DNA of 64,000 nucleotides from assembly GCF_003325355.1 (NCBI RefSeq), contig NZ_CP030850.1, positions 4,395,501 through 4,459,500 of the forward strand, in the 5' to 3' direction. The notes beneath the pieces were generated by a model that was given only the letters and a program-made list of their open reading frames with translations, made no database searches and had not been told where the DNA came from. Below, one piece after another: positions 7,885 to 18,000 of the stretch. The stretch is from Runella rosea. GTDB taxonomy: Bacteria > Bacteroidota > Bacteroidia > Cytophagales > Spirosomataceae. Each line of letters begins with the position of its first letter. Position 1 is the first letter of the stretch. A program made the translations under genes and the position numbers.

Positions 7885-10277
7885 CACAATGTCGATTTTT
7901 TTACCTCAAATGTAAAGGTTTTACTGCCTACGAAACCATTTTCAGTCATCCCCTGAATGACGGCTTTATAGGTGCCTGATTGGTCGGATGAATAGAAACT
8001 GAGCGATTGTCTACCCTGAGCATCCGTGATGACCTGCGGTGCCCAAAACAATAGGTTCCTTAAATCAGGAGTGCGACTTTTCTGTTGTTCGGGGGTATCA
8101 TAGACGGGCGCATAAAATGTTTTTTTCGCTTGAACACCTTCGTACGACTGCACCAATGCCCGTGGGTCGAGAGGGAAGCCCGCCAAATCTCCTTTATAGG
8201 TAGAAAAGCTCACAATACCCGAAAAAGCCATCGGCCCCAAGTAATAAATCCCAGTAATTACTTCCAATTTTTTGATTTTTAGCGGGTCAAACGCCATGAT
8301 TTTGTCGGTATCAAATACGGGCACGCCGTCAACCAGCATAAGTGGGTCTTCTTCAAAAAAGACGCTTGGTTGCAGTTTATCAAAGACTAAAAAATAGAAT
8401 TTGCCGCGACGTTTGCGAACGCCCACGCCCGGTACATATTCACGCAAAACCTCTTCTACCGTCGGAAAACGGGTAAAAGCATCTAGGAAATATTTCTCGT
8501 CGGGGATGCCGTAAAAAGCCAGCGTATCGGTTTCGCCCGTTGTGGTTTGCAGTGCCGATTTGGGCAAAAATGCGTTTTGGGCCTGCATATTGATGCTTCT
8601 TGTCAGCAAGTCGTTTTTCCAGCCAGCATCAAAGGCAAACGGAGGGAGCGAATACGACGAGATTTTATCGGAAAAAGGACTATTGATTTCGATGCGGTAG
8701 GTACTGTCGTACTGGGTGTTGGTTTGGACAATGATTTCTTTTGTCCCGAAAAAGTGTTTCACCTCGTACGAAATCCGACCAGCGGTGTCGCTGCGTGATA
8801 CAAACAGCTGCGGCCGCTTGCTTGGAGCGGAAAGATAGGTGGCAACATACGGGGCGGGCAAGCCCGTTTGGGTATGTACAACCTTTCCCGAAACAAAATG
8901 CCCACCCTGCTCGGGAAGGTGGTTATAGATTACTTTCTTATCAATATCTTCCCAATTGAACCGTCGCCATCCGTGGGTAAGCATCAAGTTATCAAGAGCT
9001 TGGTCAACTTCCTGTCCTGAATTGATAAAATAATAAGAGGGCGACTCAACGGTTCCTTTTAGGTCGGAGGTCAGGGCCAGATACGTATCAATCAGGGGCG
9101 GGTCTTCGGTGGGTAGGGAGTCTATCAAAAATACCGAAACCGACAAATCGGCCACGGTGGGCGTGTTTGATTTGAGGGAAGACGTGAGTTCAAGATTGAT
9201 TTTTTCGCGCGTATTGTACTGCTTTTTATCGGGTTGGGCCGAGAGAAGGAGCGGTTGCGTGGGGCGTTTAAAATAGAGCCGTTCACAAACGGGTTTTTGG
9301 TTTTCGTCAAAAATAGTGATGGACGTAATGCCGTCTCCTAATGCGCTTTTAGGAAGCGCAAATGTTGCTTTTCCACTGGTAAGAGCCTTCTTTTCCGTTG
9401 CCTTTGGAACAGATTTGGTATGGGCCAAGAGGTAAACTTCCGAAGTGCTGGTTTGGGTAGGTGCCGAAACCGTGACTTCTAGCGCCAACGTCGATTCTTT
9501 AACCTGCATTACATAGCCCTGCGTTTTGATGGTTGGTAGAGTATACGTAAACCATTGTCTTTTTGCATCCTGGAGCAGTACACGGTAGGCGTCGCCTTCT
9601 TTGGGCGTAAAGGAAAACGTGCCAATGCCGAACTTCAAAGGTTCAAAATGGGCAACCGTATCATTTTGTTGATTGACGATACTTCCCCTGAATTTTATCC
9701 CTTTGCCATCTTGACCCACGGCGCGAAAGGCCACATTGCTTTCCAGCCCCTGTACCAGATTTCCACCTTCGGGAAACAACTGCAAATCGTAAGCAAGCGT
9801 AGGTTTTGGAGCGGACGAAAGGCTAGGTTTGCTGAACGGATTAACGATGCTGACGGTGGATTCAAAATAAAAATCGGGACTAAAATTTTTCATCCAGTGG
9901 GTATAACTACGCACCGAATACTGCCCACTTGCGACAAAAGGCGGAATAAAAACTGAGCCGAAACCCTTGCCACCGTCCAAGGCAATTTTTGTTTGTAACA
10001 CTGGGTTATGGTCGCGGTCTAGTACTTCCAGATAGGCTACTTTGCTCATGTCTAATGGTGTATGCAACGAAGCATCCAGACAAAAAGTCTTAAACCACAT
10101 CGTTTCACCCACTAAATACAGCGGTCGGTCGAGGTGGACAAATACTTTTTCCTGCACGGCCTGTTGGTTATATTGAACAAGCTGCTGAGATAGTGATTTA
10201 CTTTGTCCAACGCCAAGGGTAGGGGTCAAAAGACTCACCCAAAGTGCTGTTTTTTTTAAGAATGAGAAAGGATTCAT
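7884..10277 (-). CDS. Exported MG2-domain protein with TonB plug-like region
   Basis: I chose the ATG at 10277, which gives 797 residues and a signal peptide (MNPFSFLKKTALWVSLLTPTLGVGQ). An ATG at 10298 would add seven residues, and longer frames run into the upstream gene. The N-terminal part (about 35-130, KVFVHLDRPLYLVGETMWFKTF) resembles the macroglobulin MG2 domain. Further Ig-like sandwich domains follow. Residues about 655-700 (LMLVDGVPVFDTDKIMAFDPLKIKKLEVITG) resemble a TonB-receptor plug but no barrel follows. The protein ends in a short macroglobulin-like strand region (DAQGRQSLSFYSSDQSGTYK). Such proteins are common in Cytophagales and are usually unnamed. It is probably periplasmic or outer-membrane associated and may work with the receptor and DUF4249 lipoprotein of the same operon. 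Function unknown. Confidence 0.8.
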   Translation of the reverse strand: MNPFSFLKKTALWVSLLTPTLGVGQSKSLSQQLVQYNQQAVQEKVFVHLDRPLYLVGETMWFKTFCLDASLHTPLDMSKVAYLEVLDRDHNPVLQTKIALDGGKGFGSVFIPPFVASGQYSVRSYTHWMKNFSPDFYFESTVSIVNPFSKPSLSSAPKPTLAYDLQLFPEGGNLVQGLESNVAFRAVGQDGKGIKFRGSIVNQQNDTVAHFEPLKFGIGTFSFTPKEGDAYRVLLQDAKRQWFTYTLPTIKTQGYVMQVKESTLALEVTVSAPTQTSTSEVYLLAHTKSVPKATEKKALTSGKATFALPKSALGDGITSITIFDENQKPVCERLYFKRPTQPLLLSAQPDKKQYNTREKINLELTSSLKSNTPTVADLSVSVFLIDSLPTEDPPLIDTYLALTSDLKGTVESPSYYFINSGQEVDQALDNLMLTHGWRRFNWEDIDKKVIYNHLPEQGGHFVSGKVVHTQTGLPAPYVATYLSAPSKRPQLFVSRSDTAGRISYEVKHFFGTKEIIVQTNTQYDSTYRIEINSPFSDKISSYSLPPFAFDAGWKNDLLTRSINMQAQNAFLPKSALQTTTGETDTLAFYGIPDEKYFLDAFTRFPTVEEVLREYVPGVGVRKRRGKFYFLVFDKLQPSVFFEEDPLMLVDGVPVFDTDKIMAFDPLKIKKLEVITGIYYLGPMAFSGIVSFSTYKGDLAGFPLDPRALVQSYEGVQAKKTFYAPVYDTPEQQKSRTPDLRNLLFWAPQVITDAQGRQSLSFYSSDQSGTYKAVIQGMTENGFVGSKTFTFEVKKSTL

Positions 10278-10305
10278 GGAGGCGGGGGAATTTATCATAA
10301 CAGCA

Positions 10306-11424
10306 TTATGGCCAAAAACTTGGACGGGTGGTGTTTCCGCCCTTGGTGCGACAATCTCCGCAGCCAGGGTCACCGGTGATGTACTCAGGAACCCGGGCAC
10401 CATCTGCCCAGTATTGTGTAAGTAGAAAACTTTGGGCTTTGATGGCGTCCGCAATACTCAGGGTATCGAGTGGTTGGCACGATTGAGGTATCCCCAAAGC
10501 GGGTGACAAGAAAATACGTTTTTCTTGCGGTACGCCTGCGCTAAAAAAGCCGAAAACAAGCTCTTGTGAGTTGGTGGTGCATTTAATGTTTCCGGTGATT
10601 TGCGAAGGCTGCGAGTCAAATAAACCGCCCGTTGTTTCGGTGGTTTTGGCGAGCGCGTTCCAATATTCATAGCCTTCCTGTGTCAATCCGAATTGCTTAA
10701 CAATGATGCTATACTTGATGAGCAACTTGCCAGCCGAGGCGGGAATGTGGGTGATAGGCGCATCCCGAATCACATCTTGGGTGAGTTTGATGGTGGAGCC
10801 AAGCAAAATGGTGGAAGGGGTTTCGGTACGCCAGCAGGTGTTAATGTTTTGAAGGCGGTCAATGATGGCATTGTTCTTTATTTCATAGAGCGAATAAAGC
10901 GGCATGTTGTACTCCCAAGTTTCTTCAAATTTCCAGCGATAAAAACGCGTTTTGTTGAGCGGGTCGTGGGTGTTGATGTTGATTTGGAGGGAGCTTCGGT
11001 CGGCGGCTATTTTGTACGTAATGCTATCAATCGGCGGCGTTTGTTTAGGGGTTGTATAGTCAGAAAGGAATTCTTTTTTACCCGTAGTTTTAACCCTGAT
11101 TCGGAAATTTTCGGCGAGGTTAAAAGTTCTGGGGGCCAATCTGTAAAGCCCTTTGCCAATTTCAGTAAAGAGAAAAGTGCTGCCTTTGTCGCCCTCCACA
11201 ATCACTTGGGCGCGTAGCTCGGGCGTGAAGGAGTTTTTGTTGGACACCAACTGCGTGTAGGTCAACGTAATGCGGCTGCTGTCTTTACCGCCTGTGTTCA
11301 GAAATCCATCGATGACTAAAAAACGGTCGGCCGCCGTAACTTCAGGCGGGGTAAATGGCAAAACGCAGCCGTCCAACATCACCAGACTGACAACCACTGC
11401 GATAAGAGATAAGAGGGTTTTCAT
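10306..11424 (-). CDS. DUF4249 family lipoprotein
   Basis: This 372-residue protein starts at the ATG at 11424; a TTG three codons upstream is less likely. The signal peptide ends in a lipobox, VMLDGC, so it should be a lipoprotein. FLVIDGFLNTGGKDSSRITLTYTQ and the later Ig-like strands fit the DUF4249 family. Those genes usually sit next to a SusC-like or STN-type TonB receptor, as here: the receptor gene ends 12 bp upstream (stop at 11446). It probably serves as the surface or periplasmic partner of that receptor. A cysteine-containing C-terminus (GDPGCGDCRTKGG) is a small oddity. No biochemical function is known for the family. Confidence 0.85.
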   Translation of the reverse strand: MKTLLSLIAVVVSLVMLDGCVLPFTPPEVTAADRFLVIDGFLNTGGKDSSRITLTYTQLVSNKNSFTPELRAQVIVEGDKGSTFLFTEIGKGLYRLAPRTFNLAENFRIRVKTTGKKEFLSDYTTPKQTPPIDSITYKIAADRSSLQININTHDPLNKTRFYRWKFEETWEYNMPLYSLYEIKNNAIIDRLQNINTCWRTETPSTILLGSTIKLTQDVIRDAPITHIPASAGKLLIKYSIIVKQFGLTQEGYEYWNALAKTTETTGGLFDSQPSQITGNIKCTTNSQELVFGFFSAGVPQEKRIFLSPALGIPQSCQPLDTLSIADAIKAQSFLLTQYWADGARVPEYITGDPGCGDCRTKGGNTTRPSFWP

Positions 11425-11445
11425 AAGAATCAATAACGATGTTGG

Positions 11446-14217
11446 CTAAAATCTAAAATTGTACGTAACGGTCGGAATCGGTTGCCCGAAAATGGACAAC
11501 ATATAGCCTTTTACGACGCCGTTTTGGCTTCTAAAATAAACGGAAGACGGGTTTTTACGGCCTAATACGTTGAAGATGGCAAAGGTCCAAGAGCTGTGTG
11601 CCAGCTTTTTGATTTTGTGATTTCCTTCAATGTTCATCGAGAAATCGACGCGGTAGTAATCAGGAATTCTGAATTGGTTGCGGTCGGCGTAGTAAATACG
11701 CGGTACGCCTTCCAAAATATATTTGCCGATGGGCGGTGTATATGGTCGGCCGCTGCTGTAGGTAAAATTGAAAGAGAGACTGAACCGGTGCGAAAACTTA
11801 TAATTGCTGACTAGGGTAAAATCGTGCGGTTTGTCGTAGTTGCTCGGATAATAATTGCCTTTGTTGGGCGCGTCGGAAGAGGTGCGGTCGTTGGCGCGCA
11901 ACAGTGAGCGGGCGTACGTGTAGCTTACCCAACCGTTGAGTTTGCCCGTCAGTTTTTTCAGCATCACTTCAATTCCATAGGCTTTTCCCGTGGTTGAAAT
12001 CACGGCAGTTTCAACACGATGATTCAGAATAAGCGAGTCACCGCCTTTGTAGTCCAGAAAATTCTGAATGTTTTTGTAATAGGCTTCGACCGAAAGTTCC
12101 AGTTTGTTGCCTCGCAAATTACGGTACACCCCCGCGGCCAATTGACTGCCCAGCTGCGGCTTAATGTACGAATCACTCAATTTCCAGATGTCGGTCGGTG
12201 ACATCACCATCGTGTTTGTAAGCAAATGAATGTACTGACGCGTGGTGTTATAGCTCACTTTGACCGAAGTGCTGTTGTTAACCAAATACCGCGCCGAAAC
12301 CCGGTATTCGGGTCCTTGGTAGGTTTTGATGTTTTGGCCTGCGGTGTAGGTTTGGCTGCCGTCACTGTAAATCTTTTCAATCGGGAGGCCGGGCGTATAG
12401 GTGTAGACGGTTTTGGGGCCAAGGTAATTGAACAATGAAAAACGAATCCCGCCGCTCAATGAAAGTCGGGCATTTACGTCAAATCGGTCTTCTAGGTACA
12501 CGGCACTTTCGATGGCTTGCTCGGATTCCATCACGTCAGAAATCAGCAGGGACTCGGGATGTGATGGCCGCAACGAGCCTGGGTACAGCTTGTAATAAAC
12601 GGTATTGACCCCAAAATCTAACGTATGCTGACGGTGTAAGAAATAAGTAAAGTCGGCTTTGGCAGTGGATTGGCTGATGTCAAATTTTAAATCAAACGCA
12701 GCGGTGGGCACCCGTTGGCTGCCGATGTCGTATTGGTAGCGGCTGTAAGCAGTCGTAAAAACGCTGTAAAACTTGGGATTAAACGTATGTTTCCATTTCA
12801 GCGAAGCCAATTGATTTTGGTAGGAATAGGCCGTATCACCAAAAAAGCGGAACTTATCTTTACTCAAATAACCCATCAGCGAAAGGCTGTTTTTTTGGTT
12901 AATTTCGTGGTTAACGTGAAGATTTACGTCATAAAAAGAAGCCGTACTTTGGCTGAACGAAGCATTCTCCAGTTTTTTGAGTACCCAATTAGAATACGTA
13001 GAGCGTCCGGCCAGAATGAACGAACTTTTTTCCTTTATAATCGGCCCCTCGATGGCAAAACGCCCAGTCAGAAGGCCAATGCCACCCGAGCCGACGAATT
13101 TTTTCTTGTTGCCGTCGCGGCTGTTGATTTCCAACACTGACGAAAGTCGCCCGCCGTATTTGGACGGGATGGTGCTTTTGTACAATTCTACTTCCTTAAT
13201 CACGTCGGGGTTGAAGGCCGAAAAGAACCCAAACAAATGCGAAGGATTATAGACCACGGCGTCATTGAAGAGAATGAGGTTTTGGTCGGTAGAACCCCCG
13301 CGAACGTTGAGCCCTACGCTGCTTTCGCTGACCGCTTTTACGCCTGGCAAGGTAAGCACGGTGCGCAGCAAATCGGTTTCGCCAAATGCCGTAGGTACTT
13401 GTTTCATGGTTTTGATGTTGAGCTTCACCTGCCCCATCTGAGTTCCTGCGATGTTGACGTCGCGGCCAGCAGTGATAGATACTTCTTTCAGAGCCGTCAC
13501 GCTTTCTTGCATTTCGATGTCGAGTTTGCCGTCGCCATACAGCACGATGCGCCGGTAGGTATCGCGCATTCCGATGCTTTTGATTTTGAGCGTTTGCTTT
13601 CCGCGCGGCATGGTCAGAGAAAATAACCCTAGTGCGTCGGTAGAAACCCCCACAGAAGGTGATTCGATGTAGACTGCCGCGCCGATGACAGGCTCGCCCG
13701 TCACGGCATTTCGGACGTAGCCCGAAACCGTCGATTTTCCTTCAGTGATGCGTTGTCGTTGGGCACCGATATTGTAGAGTTTACTCTCGGCGGTCGATAG
13801 TAGCTTGTCTTGTTCTTCCGAAGTTGGCGCTATGTATTGATTTTGATCCGACTCTTTGTTGGGCGTATTCAGGTTAAACAGGTCGTTGGGCAGTTGCGTA
13901 ATCAGTGGTTGCCCCGATGTCACAAATACCCGTTGTTGGTCATCAATTGAAAACTTAAATTCGGTGTCTTTAAATACCTGCACCAACACCGACACCAACG
14001 TTTGGTCTTTGACTTGCAGGGTGATTTTTAGGCTGTCGAGTTGCGAGGCATCGTAGTAAAAATAGTGTCCAGTTTGCGCTTCGGCTTCTTTGACAAATTG
14101 GCCAAAGCGCGCCTCGTTTAAATCCACGGTTAGACGTTTTTCTGCCTTTGTTTGGGCCAACAAAGCGGAAAATGTGAGCGAGAAAAGGAGGGTTGTAAAG
14201 AGTAAAGAGTGTTTCAT
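11446..14217 (-). CDS. TonB-dependent receptor with STN and carboxypeptidase-like domains
   Basis: This 923-residue protein begins with a signal peptide (1-21). An STN (secretin/TonB N-terminal) domain follows at about 28-110 (LTVDLNEARFGQFVKEAEAQTGHYFYYD), with a CarboxypepD_reg-like domain at about 160-245 (STVSGYVRNAVTGEPVIGAAVYIE). The plug is at about 255-370 (VSITAGRDVNIAGTQMG, RTVLTLPGVKAV, GLNVRGGSTDQNLILFNDAVVYNPSHLFGFFSAFNPDVI), and the barrel runs to the final PTVTYNFRF. An STN domain usually marks a receptor that signals to a FecR-type anti-sigma factor, but none is in this window. The start codon overlaps the end of the preceding gene by 4 nt, so the two are translationally coupled. 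The ligand is unknown. Confidence 0.93.
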   Translation of the reverse strand: MKHSLLFTTLLFSLTFSALLAQTKAEKRLTVDLNEARFGQFVKEAEAQTGHYFYYDASQLDSLKITLQVKDQTLVSVLVQVFKDTEFKFSIDDQQRVFVTSGQPLITQLPNDLFNLNTPNKESDQNQYIAPTSEEQDKLLSTAESKLYNIGAQRQRITEGKSTVSGYVRNAVTGEPVIGAAVYIESPSVGVSTDALGLFSLTMPRGKQTLKIKSIGMRDTYRRIVLYGDGKLDIEMQESVTALKEVSITAGRDVNIAGTQMGQVKLNIKTMKQVPTAFGETDLLRTVLTLPGVKAVSESSVGLNVRGGSTDQNLILFNDAVVYNPSHLFGFFSAFNPDVIKEVELYKSTIPSKYGGRLSSVLEINSRDGNKKKFVGSGGIGLLTGRFAIEGPIIKEKSSFILAGRSTYSNWVLKKLENASFSQSTASFYDVNLHVNHEINQKNSLSLMGYLSKDKFRFFGDTAYSYQNQLASLKWKHTFNPKFYSVFTTAYSRYQYDIGSQRVPTAAFDLKFDISQSTAKADFTYFLHRQHTLDFGVNTVYYKLYPGSLRPSHPESLLISDVMESEQAIESAVYLEDRFDVNARLSLSGGIRFSLFNYLGPKTVYTYTPGLPIEKIYSDGSQTYTAGQNIKTYQGPEYRVSARYLVNNSTSVKVSYNTTRQYIHLLTNTMVMSPTDIWKLSDSYIKPQLGSQLAAGVYRNLRGNKLELSVEAYYKNIQNFLDYKGGDSLILNHRVETAVISTTGKAYGIEVMLKKLTGKLNGWVSYTYARSLLRANDRTSSDAPNKGNYYPSNYDKPHDFTLVSNYKFSHRFSLSFNFTYSSGRPYTPPIGKYILEGVPRIYYADRNQFRIPDYYRVDFSMNIEGNHKIKKLAHSSWTFAIFNVLGRKNPSSVYFRSQNGVVKGYMLSIFGQPIPTVTYNFRF

Positions 14218-14942
14218 GGGCGTAGCTTATCATACTGAGTGGCCATCTGTACCAGCGCCTGTTCACGGGCTTTTCGGAAATTGATTCGGTTTTCACGGAG
14301 CGCTTTTCGGAGCGCAATTTTACGGTCGTTGTAGAGATTGAGGGCGGCTTTTTTTGAGCGAATTAGGTGATATACCCCGTCTTTTTTGATGTAAAAAAAG
14401 TTTTTTGGAGGAAAATAAACCGTCACTTTATTGTTCTCAATCTGCTCTTGTCGTTCTTTTATGCGCCGAGCAAGCACTTGCGTTTCTCCGTCGTACAAAA
14501 GCTGATAAAACCCCGTAGGTACTTCTATCCCTTTTTCTTCATTTTTTTCTATTCTGATAAAATGATTTTCGGCGACTGAAAAATAGCGGATTCGTTCGCT
14601 TTGTAACTGTACCAGTCCTGAGCGTTCTGGATGCCGCGCCACTACGTAGCCTTTTACAATGTCATAAAGGAGGGAAACATTCTCAAACAACTGCCCGTCG
14701 TAATGCACTGAGCCTTTTTGCCAATCTTCGACCTGAAAAAACTGATGTTCTTTCGAGCGGCTGTCATAAATATGATAGCGGGGACCGTTGTATAAATGCG
14801 GAGAATAAATCGTTGCCGCCTGATAAAGGGCCAATGGCGAGTTTGCCGCATTTTTAGCAATGGTGCTTGTATCTGCGCCTTGACCTCGACCCAACAAACT
14901 CATCCAAAGGGATGCTGTAAGAAGGAATAAAAATTTTTGCAT
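14214..14942 (-). CDS. Conserved exported protein of unknown function
   Basis: A 242-residue protein with a signal peptide (MQKFLFLLTASLWMSLLGRGQG). The mature part is mixed alpha/beta with a charged, lysine- and arginine-rich C-terminal third (REQALVQMATQYDKLRP) that looks helical. I do not recognise a named domain. It is the first gene of the operon that continues with the STN/TonB receptor, and its stop overlaps the receptor start by 4 nt. This suggests co-expression and a role in the envelope with that receptor. Confidence 0.7.
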   Translation of the reverse strand: MQKFLFLLTASLWMSLLGRGQGADTSTIAKNAANSPLALYQAATIYSPHLYNGPRYHIYDSRSKEHQFFQVEDWQKGSVHYDGQLFENVSLLYDIVKGYVVARHPERSGLVQLQSERIRYFSVAENHFIRIEKNEEKGIEVPTGFYQLLYDGETQVLARRIKERQEQIENNKVTVYFPPKNFFYIKKDGVYHLIRSKKAALNLYNDRKIALRKALRENRINFRKAREQALVQMATQYDKLRP

Positions 14943-15023
14943 GTGGTGTGAATAATGCAGTTTTAATAAAAATAGAAAGCACTTTGATGACTTATTTTAC
15001 TCCTTTGATTTTCACGGTTTTAA

Positions 15024-15078
15024 GGGCTACAAAAGTATTCTTGATAGCCCTTTCTACGAAGAATACTTTTGCTTTTTT
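15024..15078 (+). terminator. Hairpin pair between convergent/adjacent transcripts
   Basis: A perfect 13-bp inverted repeat, CAAAAGTATTCTT (15030-15042) with AAGAATACTTTTG (15059-15071), is followed on the plus strand by CTTTTTT. A second, mutually exclusive pairing, GGGCTA (15024-15029) with TAGCCC (15045-15050), uses part of the same bases. The hairpin sits just downstream of the minus-strand amidohydrolase gene, so it most likely helps end that transcript, although the better T-run is on the plus strand. Confidence 0.5.
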
Positions 15079-15083
15079 ACTTA

Positions 15084-18000
15084 TCACTGACGCCCTTGGC
15101 AAATGCAACGGATAGCCCCGAAACTGCGGGTTTCGGCATGCCACTCAAAAGCGGCATTGTAGCGATTGTTTTCCCAAAAAAACTTCTGTCGGGGGCGGTT
15201 ATAATTGCCCGTTTCAGTCATGGTTTCGGCATCGTACAAGCGTCCGTTTACCATTACGTACTTTATGCTTTCACTGTTGCGAAGATTCTCCAATGGATTT
15301 TTATCAAGGACCAGCAAGTCAGCTAATTTACCAACTTCTAACGAGCCAATTTCTTTGTCCAAGCCCAAGGTTTTAGCGGGGCCGATGGTGGCTTGTTTGA
15401 GCGCTTGCAGATTAGTTATGCCGCCCTGACCTAGCATCCAGAGTTCCCAATGCGCACCTAAGCCTTGCAATTGTCCGTGGGCTCCCAAATGAACACTGAC
15501 GCCTGCATCGGTCAGTTTTTTTGCAGTTTGTGAATTACCAAAGTGGCCAAAATCGTCGTCGGGCAGCATTTCGCGGCGGCGCGAGCGACTGTCGACGATG
15601 GAGCGGGGAGTAAAGCGTAACAGTCGAGATTGTTCCCAAACATTGGTTTTTTGGTACCAATAATATTCGCCCGAAACACTGCCGAAACTCACAATCAGCG
15701 TGGGTGTGTAGCCCGTTTTGCTGTTGCTCCACAAAGATACCACGTCCTTATAAATGGGATCAACGGGAATATTGTGCTCAATGGTGGTGTGACCGTCCAT
15801 AATCATGGTCATGTTGTGGTTGAAGAATGACCCACCTTCTGGAACGACCAACATGCCCAGTTCGCGGGCGGCCTGAATGATTTGCTGGCGTTGATTGCGA
15901 CGCGGTTGGTTATAGCTTTTGACCGAAAATGCTCCCACAGCTTTCATCCGACGTAAATGCGAACGCGCATCGTCGAGGCTGTTTACCACGGCTTTAAAAT
16001 CGCCGTCTGCTCCGTACAAAATAGTTCCTGTGGAGTATATACGTGGTCCAATCATCCGCCCCGATTTTACCATTTCCGATTGACTAAAGACCATTTCGGT
16101 ATTGGATGATGGGTCGTGAACGGTGGTGACGCCGTAGGCTAAATTGGCAAAATACGACCACTGCTGTTGCGCCGATTTTTCGTTGCCTGTGCCGATGTGC
16201 GCGTGGGCATCAATGATTCCAGGCATCAGTGTTTTCCCCGTAGCGTCAATGACTTTTGCTTCAGCGGGAATTTTAACCTTTCCCGCCGCACCGACGGCCA
16301 CGATTTTGTTGCCGTCAACAACCAGTGTTCCGTTTTTAATTACTTCCAACTGCCCTTGGGCGTTTTCTTTCATGGTCAGAATGGTACCGCCCTTAAAAGC
16401 GACCATGCCTTTGGGTACATCGGTCGAAAGCATGAGCCCAATGGGAATGCCCGTGGAATCAATAGCGGGCAGTTTTTCGGGCGCCCCCTCTACAAACAAA
16501 AAGCTTTGTTGTACGGAGCGTGTGAAATAATCGGGGCCGATGGTCCAGTGCAGTTTTTGGCTATCGTTGGACCAATGCAAATAATCGCCAGCGTCGCGCG
16601 TGACTTTATAAACGGGAAATGCCTTGGTATTGCCTGATAAATCTATGGCTTTGCCCGTGGCGGGGAAGGCGGCGATGTAGAGATGAAATAATTCCTGAAA
16701 GGCAATCCACTTGTTATCGGGGCTGGGAACAAACTTAGTGGCGTATTGGGAGCTAAAATGGGTTTGCTCGTCGGTATTGCTCAGGGTTACGCTTTTAAAG
16801 GATTTGGTTTGCCCGTCTTCCAGAAAGAAAATGCGGTCGCCAGTGGCGTTGAAGAGCGGCTCTTCGCCGCTGTCGCGGAGCAAGGTTCCTTCGCCGCCAG
16901 TGGCGGGCATGAGGTATAATCCGGGTTCTTTGCCGAAGGCGTAGCCCATGTAGCCGTTGCCCGTTCCTTTTCGATAAACGATTTTGGAGCCGTCGGGCGA
17001 GAACGATGGTGTTTGGTAAAAGCCTTTTTCGGTTGTCAGTGTTTCAATGGAGTTATTGGTCAGATTCAACTTTCGGATGCTGCCCGTCAACGAATCATTC
17101 CAAGTGGTGTAAAGCAAAAACTTTCCGTCGGGGCTAAACGTTGGTTCGTATTCAAACACGTCGGTGGCGGCAGTGAGGCGTTCGGGTGTGCCGTTGGGCA
17201 GGGATTTTTTGTAGAGATAGCCCGCCGCGTGGAATATCAAGGTTTTTTCGTCGGGTGAGGTTCGGGCGTGGCGAATCATTTTAGATTGGAACGTGGGTAT
17301 AAAAACGGTTTGCGGAAAACGAACCGCTTCCTGTACCGTCAGGCTGGCATTGACCGTAAACGGAATTTCGGTGGCTTTCGCGGTGGCTATGTTGACCCGA
17401 AATAATTTCCCTTTGGCCCAAATGATGATGTCTTTGCCGTCGGGGGTCCAGTCGTAGTTGGGATAAAGGCCCATGATGGCCCACGCTTCCTGCTGGTCTT
17501 TGTTCAATTGGTCAAAAACGGGAAATTCTTCGCCTGTTTTTAAGTCATGAATGTACAACACTGACTTGGTGCGCACACGTCGCACAAACGCCAATTGCCT
17601 ACCATCGGGCGAAATCTGCGGCCGTACCGCACCGCCGGGGCCTGTCACAATATTTTTTAAGGCTCCTGTTTGGCGGTCAAAACGACGAACGACATAAATT
17701 TGTCCGTTGGGGTCTTTGTTGTACTGAAAGAAAGGGCCTTGGCTCATGTCTTCGCTGAAATACACGTAGCGACCGTCGGGAGAAACACAGGGCTCGCCCG
17801 CGTCTTGTTGGTCGTTTTTACGTTTGGTCAACTGCAATCCCGCCGTACCACCGCTGGCGTGATACATCCACATTTCGCCCGCCCCCAATGAGCGTGATGC
17901 CGTAAAGTGCTTACGCGCAATGAGATACTGCCCGTCGGGTGTCCAAACGGCATTGTTGAGCAATCGAAAATCTTCGTTGGAAATTTGTTTCAGGTCTGAG

